From: Strigamia acuminata
Lineage: Eukaryota > Arthropoda > Chilopoda > Geophilomorpha > Linotaeniidae
Direction of reading: 5' to 3'
DNA length: 64,000 nt
NCBI GenBank assembly: GCA_949358305.1
Contig: OX442319.1
Coordinates: 3,286,001-3,350,000 of the forward strand
Shown here: positions 10,648 through 20,400 of the stretch, in pieces
Numbering within the stretch: the stretch's first letter is position 1
How the letters are laid out: each line of letters opens with the position of its first letter
The notes under the pieces: model-generated
Told to the model about the DNA's origin: nothing
Database searches by the model: none
What the model saw: the letters and a program-made list of their open reading frames with translations, nothing else
Translations under genes and position numbers: made by a program

Positions 10648-11984
10648 ATGCCACGCACGAGATTAATACCGAGCCTGGAAGAACTGTGTTTAAATGTGGT
10701 GACTGTTCATTACGAAGAGCGAGAGGTGCACGATGGACTGGCAAACCTACCGCCCATGCTTATTAACGACATATTTGAAAGACTGTGTGTACAATTCGAT
10801 CGCACCCTTCATCTTTTCCCGCCTAACCACAGACCAACTCTGCGGTCAAACATTTTCATCCATCCCGGCGCCGGATTCCTCTATTCGATAAAATAGGCCA
10901 AGTTTGTAGAAACCTCGTGGATTTGAGGGCGGAAAAGGATTTCGAAATTGTCAAAGATGATTCAGAAGTAGTGATTCCATCCATGGTTAAAATGATGCAA
11001 AGTTTACCGAAACTTCGACGTTTAAATCTTAGGTTGTGGCAACAGTGCACGACTGAAGTCATACTTGAAATCGGAAGAAATTGCCCGCTGCTCACACATC
11101 TCGACATCAATTGCCATAAAGTTACTGACGATGCGATCCAGACATTAATTTGTTGTGACAAGCTGGAGTATTTAAATATTTTTTACACTGGTATCACGGA
11201 AAGTGGGTGTTTGTTTCTTCTCAATACACTGCGCCATTTAAAAGTGTTTGAAAATAAATACTGGCGCAGATTATTACCGGAGTTAGAAAAACTGTCGAAC
11301 GAAGACAAAACATTGGTCACTTATTGCATCGAATCTGTTAGTGTAGAGAATATCGAAAACATCCCCATCTTGAGGACAATTTTTCCAAATTTAAGAAAGT
11401 TAGTGTTGGCAGACATAGAAGCTCATCTAGATTTTAATAATCTAATATGGCCACCAGGATTGACTAATCTCCAACTGTGGCATATTACGGCGGTCAATAT
11501 TCAAAATGTTAATTGCGCTTGGCCGATGTTAGAGACATTGGTATTTGATAGTGCTTTGAGTGTCCATGAAAATAATTGGATTATTGATGCTCCGTTGAAA
11601 AATCTTCGTCGACTGTTCTTCGGCGGTAATGTTGATAAACTCATTAGTCAAAAACAAATGAAAAAGTTATTGGTACAATGTACCAGTTTAGAAAAATTGT
11701 GCATTGACAATTCTGACACACTTTCTGACGATTTATTTTTGGAACTTGTTAAATTGAATGCGCTTAAGAATCTGAAAATGTTAGCGGTACCAAATTGCCA
11801 AGCTATAACTTCCGCTGTGATCATAAGATTGCTGGAAATGCAAAATCCATTGAATAAGTTATTCTTTTATTCTTGTAAGAATATTGACACCGAAATGATT
11901 GAAACTTATGTGAAAAGTAAAAATTTGGATGTGCAGGTTGAAGACAGGAATCTTCACTTTTACCAAACGGATTTCAAAAGATAA
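10648..11984 (+). pseudogene. F-box/leucine-rich-repeat gene with a frame break
   Basis: The N-terminal frame 10648-10896 has an F-box-like stretch (LPPMLINDIFERL). A second frame carries irregular LRRs of the AMN1/FBXL type (LPKLRRLNLRLW, CPLLTHLDINCHKVTDDAI, KLEYLNIFYTGIT, LKMLAVPNCQAITSAVI) and ends at 11984. The LRR frame is open upstream to 10827 and reads PLFDKIGQVCRNLVDL before the GTG at 10917, so the switch lies between about 10827 and 10896. I find no convincing intron there. It is either a one-base indel in a decaying or misassembled gene or a very small unusual intron. A role as an SCF substrate adaptor is inferred from the family only. Confidence 0.62.
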
Positions 11985-11993
11985 ATTACAATA

Positions 11994-12611
11994 GGTGCGT
12001 TCAATCTGCTAGTCGAAAGTCACTTAACTGACTTAACTGACTTTCAGAGGGCGGAAGTGACGATAATTACGTCACATTTTCACCAAGTAAAGTCACCTAA
12101 GTGACTTTCAGAAAAGTAACTGGAAAGTTCCTTTTCCACCTTTTAAAAGTGACTTATGTGCGTGCGCATGCGCATTGCACATTTAACAAATACAGTGGCA
12201 GCCATTTTGTTCTCGATGAACACGGTAAATTCACACGTGTGGCACACGGTAAATATACGTGTGGCACACGGTAAATATACGTGTGGCACACGGTAAATAT
12301 ACGTGTGGCACACGGTAAATATACGTGTGGCACACGGTAGATTCACGTGTGGCACACGGTAAATTCACACGTGTGGCACACGCTAAATTCACGTGTGGCA
12401 ATGCACGGTAAATTCACGATAAATTCACGGTAAATTCACGGTAAATTCACGGTAAATTCACGGTAAATTTGGCAAATTCATGGTAAATTCGGCAAATTCA
12501 CGGTAAATGGAAATGGAAGTCTGGTGGTAAGTAAGTGCATTCAATGAAAAGTGACTTTGAGGAAAGTAAGGAAAGTGAAAGTCACTTCTTCTAACACAGA
12601 TTGAACGCACC
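11994..12611. mobile_element. 618-bp non-autonomous DNA transposon, TA duplication
   Basis: Perfect terminal inverted repeats GGTGCGTTCAATCTG and CAGATTGAACGCACC with flanking TA. Subterminal repeats of AAGTGACTT run in both directions, and the centre is a two-tier minisatellite. There is no transposase. It inserted just 3' of the F-box/LRR gene. Confidence 0.85.
12226..12505. repeat. Two-tier minisatellite inside the MITE
   Basis: A 22-bp unit (GTGTGGCACACGGTAAATATAC) is repeated about six times. It then degrades into a shorter CACGGTAAATT unit repeated several more times. GTGTGGCACAC is nearly palindromic. The minus-strand frame through it is an artefact of the repeat. Confidence 0.88.
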
Positions 12612-12613
12612 TA

Positions 12614-12883
12614 ATATTTAATAGAGTAATAAAGTAAGATGTAAAATTAAGTTATAGTGCATAAAAATACTTGAAAATCCACTCTGGTTGTGCTATTTGT
12701 TTTTGCCGGTTTCCTTCTTATTAGCGACGCCTGTTTTAGCAAATTTCAAATAAAAATCCCCATTTTAGCGTTCTCGTTTTAGCGAAAATTGAGAAATCTC
12801 CACGCAACGACCGACCCGTTTTAGCGACGCTACACAATAGCGACCGACTCGTTTTAGCGAATGTACTTTATTTTAGCGGGAAG
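12614..12883. other. Non-coding stretch with repeated GTTTTAGCGA motifs
   Basis: GTTTTAGCG recurs at least four times between about 12730 and 12870 with irregular spacing. A related inverted stretch (TCGCTAAAACGAAT) occurs near 28790. It is probably a transposon remnant; no gene seen. Confidence 0.4.
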
Positions 12884-13160
12884 AAATCGCATCATTTCCG
12901 TTTGAAAATCGATGTGGTCCGATTGGAATTCTTTTGGGGCTCTCGGATCCAAGAGACATCTATTAACCCATTCAGGAGAAAAACCATTCAAGTGTCATTT
13001 GTGTGATTATTCCAGTGTTCAAAGTGGGACTTTAAGGAAACATCTATTAACCCACACAGGAGAAAAACTATTCAAGTGCCATTTGTGTGATTATTCCAGT
13101 GCTCAAACTGGGGATTTAAGAAGACATCTCTTAACCCATACAGGAGAAAAAGCGTTTTAA
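12884..13160 (+). pseudogene. Chimeric relic: antisense EndoG-like exon 1 joined to C2H2 fingers
   Basis: 12884-12957 matches the complement of EndoG-like exon 1 (compare 38470-38535 of gene B). From 12958 the sequence abruptly becomes C2H2 zinc fingers: HLLTHSGEKPFKCHLCDYSS and two more, ending in HTGEKAF and a stop. The two parts form one open plus-strand frame starting at 12912, but its first 13 or so residues are antisense EndoG sequence. It is best read as a fusion of two duplicated fragments, not a selected gene. Confidence 0.75.
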
Positions 13161-14360
13161 GCAGGAATATAAATTTGAAAACTTTCTTCATACATTGTTT
13201 ATAATTCTTAAATTCAAACGCTAATTTTTGGTTTTTAATGTGCATTTAACTTTTTAAAATAACATACCGGAACTATTATTTTGAATTCCTGACAAGTAGA
13301 ATTGTAGAATTTTTTCTCGGTTCATTTTCAATTTTAAAACACGTTCTTGCATTGTAAATAAAATGTAAAAATTTCTTTCACTTTCACGTTTTTGTATATT
13401 CTGAAATAAATTTTTTAACTTGAAAACGAGCAATTTCCAACCTTCAAGATGATTACATTTAGCTACAGGTGCTCAAAAACACAAAGTTTAATTTGTACAA
13501 AATCACTTTCTGGGTACATATCGAACAGGAGCAACGGGAGCGAAAGAAAGACAAACAAACAATGAAGGAGAATGATATACCTTGGGAACTTATAAACCCT
13601 TTATTATTTTCAATAAACATTCAGTTTTCACTCAATAAATATGTAAGCAATTAAAGTTAGAGATACGTGTGGAAGTTTGGATGTGGTGTTGGGGAAGGTT
13701 TTATGTACGACGTTTGTTGTTTTTGTTTTTCTTTTTGAGTTGGTTTGTTTGGGTTTTACATGTGGTTTATTGAGTTGTGTTTGCGGAAGAACAATTTTTA
13801 TTTCATGAATCAAATGTCATTTATTTTCAAGTTTTTTATTCGTGAACATGAAATTAAAATTCCTAGTTTTAGAAAGAGCAATTATTTCGAAGCATTGCAG
13901 TGAAGCAAGGATTATTTTTATTAACTTTGAAATAAAATTTAAGAGATTAAGTTAAAACAGCTAAATTGAAGGGAAGTTTATTTTGTCCATGATTGTCCTA
14001 GACAAAAGTTTATGATAAGGCGGTGCTGCCACCTAGCGGGAGGAACCACGGATGTTTCAAGGACATGGCCCGTTTTCCCATCCTTCTCTTCTATATCCTT
14101 GCTTTGACCGTGCCAAATAAAATAACTTTAAAAAGTACTTTTTCTTTGCAATTTAAAAAAAGAAAATATTCAGGTTTATAGGGTATTAAGCCAGCTGCAG
14201 CAATCCCCTGACCGTGCCCCTAACACTATGGTTATCAGGTTTTCGTGAAACCCAAGGTTGGAAGGTTGGAATGGACAGCTTCAAAAGTTTGCTCGTGGTT
14301 GCTCGTGGTTTTCCACTTTCAGTAGGTACGTAATCAACAAAAACGATTTATTAATCCCAA
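13161..14360. other. AT-rich intergenic sequence, nothing recognised
   Basis: No conserved protein frame, RNA gene or clear transposon end. Short frames at 13469-13654 and 13628-13813 are low-complexity and lack motifs. Confidence 0.5.
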
Positions 14361-14366
14361 CGGGTA

Positions 14367-15240
14367 TAATTTTACTTTACCGGCCACCTCTCAGATCATC
14401 TGCAAATTTTGTATTTAGGGGTATTCAAGTGTGGGAAAACGAATGGCGCTGATGGTTTCGGGGGCAAACGGAAGCGGAAGCGGAAATCAGGAGATTATTA
14501 GTAGTTGGTTTATACTGGTGAGGTTAGGTTAAGCATCGGAACTATATGGCCCATTGTTGTTGTTGTCCTTTATGTTGTTGTTGTGTCGCTGGGTTAAATA
14601 GTGTATGCGGCTGGGGGGGCAGGGGGGGGTCCAAGGTTAGATGAGGTTAGGTTAGGTGAGGTGAGGATAGGTGAGGTTAGGTTAGGTGAGGTTAGGTGAG
14701 GTTAGGTGAGGTTAGGTGAGGTTAGGTGAGGTGAGGTGAGGTTAGGTTAGGTTTGGATTGATGTACGATCGGAGGTTGGTTTCAGGGGCGTGGTTTCTAG
14801 TAGATTAGGTGACCCCAAAACGAAGGTAGAAAGACGAGGGTACAAACCTGGGATGAAATGGAAACCCCTTTTAGGTGTATGAATGATGAAACTGAACAAA
14901 TCGTGGAGTGAAACAAAACGTTTTTATTGTGTGAAATCAGGTGGAAAACTGGTGCAAAAATAAAGATGGCTGACAATAAGAGCGCACGTGCATAACAATG
15001 CTGGGGAGAGAATGACTGACAGCTAACAATGAAATTAGGGTTTTAAAAATGAAAAAGTAAACATCTGATGGCAATCACTGGTCGTTAATCTGCTGTTTTC
15101 CGCTTCCGCTTCCGTTTGCCCCAAAAACCGTCAACACCATTGATTTTTCACCCTTGAATACCCCTATATCCAAATTTTGGAGATGATCTGAGAGGTGGCC
15201 GGTAAAGTAAAATTGTTCCTTTGTCCATAGGATGATACGA
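14367..15240. mobile_element. Foldback element with a GGTTAGG-rich core
   Basis: About 130 bp at 14367-14497 is the inverted counterpart of about 15095-15240. Shared blocks include CGGCCACCTCTCAGATCATC and GGGGCAAACGGAAGCGGAAG. The loop contains the G-rich array at 14638-14752. No coding sequence and no clear target-site duplication were found. Confidence 0.65.
14638..14752. repeat. GGTTAGGTGA array
   Basis: Tandem GAGGTTAGGT/GAGGTGAGGT units, strongly strand-asymmetric. It resembles but does not equal the arthropod telomere repeat TTAGG. Its place inside a foldback element argues for transposon-borne simple sequence. Confidence 0.85.
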
Positions 15241-15821
15241 TATATATTGCAAGTTATCTGCAGTTGACACGAAAACCAGGTGCGCATGAGTCACGATTCC
15301 ATGTCTGGCGGAAAGGAAACTCTATTACCTAAAGAAAAATTTGACGATATCCAAGCAAGTTTATTAGTCGTTTAAAAAATTACTGTTAATAGAAACAAAA
15401 AAGAAATAAGAAAAATTTATTTTGCATTTTAAATTACACAGGTATTCACTTATCAGTCAGCATGTCTCTTGACAAACAATGTGAAAACTTGACTGGCCAG
15501 GGATGTGTATCTGTCACCACTGATGGTACAAAAACAATGAATATTAACACACACGTCACCAAAACTTACAGTACCAATTACTTTGGGGTGGAAGCAAGAT
15601 GTAGGCATTTTCTTACATTCTCTATCTAATAAGTTTTATATACAGTAGAGCATCGATTATCCGAACTAATTCAAGCCATATTACGCCTAACTGTGGAGTG
15701 TGCTCTACTACGCGGAAAAGTAGTTCTGTTTATTTCCAATTAATATTAGTGTAAATTCTGTTGTTATGGGCTACTTTTTTGTGCCACTACACAAGTGATA
15801 CGGCTTGAATTAGGACAACGT

Positions 15822-16825
15822 TGTCATGAACCGGTTGTTTCTGGTTGTTTGAAACCGCGTTTGAAAGACGCGCCAGTTACGATACTGGGAGAGCCTGGTC
15901 CCGAATAAGGGCCCGGGCAACAATAAGCAGCCTGGAGGGTGGCGGCAAGCTTATTCCCCTATTCGATCATTTCACAAATTTTACCGGGTTTGTTGGAGCC
16001 TTAAAAATGGAAGAAGTGATGCTCACGTGCGGACTTAACAACGCAAACGTGGCTTAAGCTAATCTGGCAGGGACTCCTAATGGCGGAGCGGCCAGACCGA
16101 GCAAGCGCGCACTAATCGCGCGCAAAAGACGAAATAAACAACTCATTAGCTACTTGAATCTAATTTCTAGTCCAGAGGCACGTCAGCGGCATAAAACGTC
16201 GTGTAAACACAAAAGAACATCGAAAGGAAAGGAAACAAAGATGACACGCGGAATTTAGACACGCGATATGACCATGAATATACTCAAACATGCACAATTA
16301 CGTGGCATGGAGTTATACTGTGAGTTAACACAGGAGAGACTGCCAAATGCACAATGGCCAGCTAAGGCACTTACGATAGCTCATGGTCTTACGCCTTCTG
16401 ATCAGACTTGGCTGAAACAGCTCAGAAGTGAACTTGGGCCAAGTCTATCACAGAAAACAAGGGGAGAACCATGAGTCAAGCACGCGTGGGCCAATCAGGC
16501 GCGCTCGTGAATAATCATCGCGATGAGTCAGTCGCGAGTGACTAAACATTTAAATTAGGTAGGATAAACTAAACGAAATCAGGAGGGGTAACAGTGGGAA
16601 ATACACAACTTAGACTAGTCTGATGTGGCAGAATTGAGCCACACCAGACCAAATCAAGGGATAAACATGAATAAGAAATGAGGACAAATCAAAACTCAAA
16701 TTCAAACACAAATAGGTTTAGGGATTTATTGAGAGTTTTAACAATGGTGGAAAACACACGGAATAACGCGCACAACACAACAATTAGGTGAGGATTACAA
16801 AGCGCGTAAATGCCGGGCCGTGACA
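15822..16825 (-). repeat. 3' LTR of Ty3/gypsy element 1
   Basis: 1,004 bp with TG...CA ends (plus strand TGTCATGAACC to CCGTGACA). On the coding strand a short G-rich run (CCGAGGGGTG) directly precedes it and probably serves as the polypurine tract. Frames read in the plus direction inside it recur in the other LTR and are not genes. Confidence 0.95.
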
Positions 16826-17423
16826 CACCCCTCGGACCAGAGTGTTTTAATCTCTGTTCAAAATCTGAAAACGAAAGTAAAATGCGATACAAGAAATCAA
16901 ATCAAATGACACTGTTGGAATGATCAAAAACAATACACTAATGAGGCGCGAGAACTTATCGCGTAAACTCATTAGATAACTAACGCGCGGACTAAACAAC
17001 GCAAGCGTTAAGCGCTCTAAAAACTGAACAATAACAAGAAAAACTACTAGCATAAGCGCCAGGCCAGGAATGCGTTAATCGCATTAAATCACGCCATAAG
17101 GGCATCTCGACACTTATTTAAACACTAGAAATACACTACACTAAATATCAAAGACAAAATTCAAAGTCGCGTAAACACTCCGACGGGAAAAGAATGGAGT
17201 TTTGACCCCGCATTCCCCCTCGAAACGTCAGCGAATATCAACAATTAGTAAAAAATGTTCTAAAACCAAATATTAGTGCAAAATACATCAAAAAACACAA
17301 CAACACACCCATTCCAATGTAAACAAAAATCAACACGAACACCAAAACTCTTATAAAAATTGAAACAATGCTAAAAAATGAATAAATATTAATAAACACT
17401 TTAAAAACATAAAAAGAAGGCTG

Positions 17424-20400
17424 TTATGGCGGATCCTCTTCCTGTTCACAATCATTATACCGAATATTGTTCTCGGCATAATATTTTATGCAAATCTCAC
17501 GTGATTCCGCACTGAATTTGTCCACTCGGGCGTGTATATCGTCCATATCCACCCGGGAAATAGAACTAGCGCCGCAACCGTATCTAACAGCACTCAGCAC
17601 CTCCAGCGGGTCCGGAACATCCTCCGAGTCCTTCGCGTCTTCATCCGGGTCGCGATACCAATGTCGGAGGTCCACGATGTGGTAAGGTTGTGTAACACTT
17701 CCGTCCTCCTTCATCAGCAGCACGGTATTCGGTCCGATGATCCGGTGGATGATGTAAATCCCTTCGGTACGCTGCTGGAAACCCGCTGAAACCTGCTTGT
17801 CCGCCGACGACAAGATCCTGCTCCTCAGCGTGACCCAGTCGCCAGGCTTGAAGTCGTGGGGCCGCCGTTTCCGATCGTACCATCGCTTATGTCGCAGGTT
17901 CGCTATCTCCAAGTTCTTCCGCGCCTCGGCTCCGACGCGTAGCATGTATCGATGTAAATACCTCGCCTCATCCGGCGGGAGAGGATCCCCATCGTCGGTG
18001 TCGCTGTCGAGGTCGCCTGGATAACGCGCTTCCTGCCCAACGATCATCATATACGGTGAGAACTTCAGCGATGTTTGATAGCTGGCGTTAATGGCCAAAA
18101 TGAAGTAGCCAATATGACGGTCCCAATTCACGTGTTCGTCGATGTACGCGAGAATGCAGGTCTTCAGCGACTGGTTCAGGCGCTCCGCCAAATTCCCTTG
18201 CGGATGATACACAGATATGTACTTATTTACAATGCCCATTCCCGCACAGTGCGCTTGAAAACGCGCAGAACGAAAAGTAGGCGCATTGTCACTAATTAAA
18301 GTCTTTGGGAAGGCCCATCGTTGCACAAATTTCTCAATTTGCCTGATGGTAGTTGGCACATCTGCATTTTCAGTAAGCCGAACGTCAACCCATCTACTAG
18401 CTGCGTCAACCATTACAAACGCGTAGCAATTACCCTGGCTAGACTTCAACTTTTTCCCAAAGTAGTCGACGTAAATAGTTCTGAAACGACGGCGTGGTTT
18501 TGCCGTTTCCATTTCTCCCATTGGCAAACGCCGCTCGACCTTTGCTCTCTGGCATGGCCCGCATACCTTAATCCACTCCGCCACATCTTTCTTCATCCCT
18601 GGCCAAAAAACACGCGTCTTTAAACGCATCATGGTCTTTTCAATTCCGAGGTGGCCAGAAGTTGGCGGGAAGTGAAGGCAGTGAAAATAAATTCGTCTCA
18701 AAGGCTCTGGCAAGTAAATACGACGCGATTCAGCGCGTTGGCCAATTGTCACTGGCGGATACCTGCACAGAAGCCCATGATACAAAGCCATGTCAACAGA
18801 TTGCTTTTTGATTTTCTCAGCCTCGTCTTCGTCAGGCGGCAAATGCCCAGTGTCCAGATACATTATAATACCCCTCGCCCAACCATCAGCCAACTGAACT
18901 TCCCTCATTCTTTTCTGAGTTGGCAAAAGCTCGTAAGCCGGATGCTCAGCCGGTCGATCCTCATCCAAATCTTCGGATTCGTATGGCGAAACTTGGCCGT
19001 CCACCAAAGGTTGTTGAGTCTGCCTCGAACGCGTATTTGGTCGCGTCGGCAAAGGTGACACCGTAGTCCGATATTCGTCGGAACTATGGTCACTCACAAA
19101 TCGCTCGCTACCAGATTTTCCTCCATTCGAAACTGGTGACGCTGGTGAAGACGAATGCTCACTTCTTGCAGGTGATACAATTTTTTTGGGTCTTCCAACT
19201 TTACGTTTTTGTTTTGGTGGCCGTCCTCTTTTCCTTTTAGGCACAGGATCAGAAGGAACCACTTTGACCTTACAGGGCCTTCCAACATGCCTCTTCAATG
19301 GTAAGTCAGTCGGCGGCGCAATTACCTTACGCGGCCTCCCAACACACCTCTTTGGTGGCAAGGCAGCTGGAGGCGTAGTTACACCGGAGAGCTGGTGTGC
19401 ATCGAACACGGCATTTTCCATGTCGGCCGGCACACTACCCCCCCTCGAGGGGCCGGGGGGTTTGGGGGGTTGGGTGTCAGAATCCCCAAACAACTCGAGC
19501 GGTTCCAACTCCTCAAATTCACGTCTCTTTTGAAGAATACGCAATTTCTTCCGAAGTTTGGCCGCGTTAACGATCTTTGAGCCAGATGGTTTAGGCACGA
19601 AATGCTCGTCAAGCTCCACCATCTCAATGGTCGGCCAACTCGCGAAATCGTCAAAGAACGCACAATATGTCGCATCATCAACGAGCGGACAATCATCATC
19701 GCCAATTCCAATGGCCGGATCTACAGGAGCTCTGCTCAACGCATCAGCGACACGATTGCTTGTGCCACTGCAATGCAGAAACGTAAACCGAAAGTCTGAC
19801 ATTGACAGAATCCATCGAGCCAATCTGCCCTTTGGTTCGCGCTGAGCAAAAAGCCATTTTAAACACTTGTGATCGCTCTCAAGGTAAAAATCCATAAGTT
19901 CTAAGTAACTGCGGAAACGCTTAACTGCCCAAACAGCAGCTAGACACTCGATCTCCGTAACGTTATAATTCTTTTCCGCACTATTTAAAGCGCGCGAAGC
20001 AAATGCAATTGGCACACGAATGCCGTTATTATCCAATTGCATCAACGCAGCACCCAAGCCTGAGTAGCTCGCGTCTGTCTGCAGAATATACGGCTTCGAC
20101 CAGTCAGGAAACCTCCGCTGCAAAGTTGATGCTGCAACTTGGTCCCGCAGATACTCGAACGCTGCTTGACAGCCATCCGTCCAATTCCATGGCGCGTTCT
20201 TCTTCATCAAGGGCCTGAAAACTTCACAAGTCTTCGAGTACCCCGGAAAAAACGAAGAATAATACCCAATCATGCCCTTAAAGCGCTGCAACTCTTTTAC
20301 ATTAGTTGGCGCGGGAAATAACTGGATCGCGCTGGTCTTTTTCGGATTAGGACGAATTTTTCCTTCTTCAACAATATGACCCAACACTTCAAGGCTACGC

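Noticed and set aside
14638-14752. Internal telomere or chromosome-end fusion
   Set aside because: The units are GGTTAGGTGA mixtures inside a foldback element and are too short and irregular to claim telomeric origin.
15650-15690. Pogo/Tigger-type terminal repeat (CAGTAGAGCATCGATTATCC)
   Set aside because: Only one end was found, so an element cannot be delimited.
15845-16057. Plus-strand 70-codon frame also present at 24418-24630
   Set aside because: It lies in the antisense strand of the LTRs of gypsy element 1 and recurs only because the LTR is duplicated.
16826-17423. Possible env gene between pol and the 3' LTR of gypsy element 1
   Set aside because: Only short frames occur; no signal peptide followed by a long ectodomain and membrane anchor.
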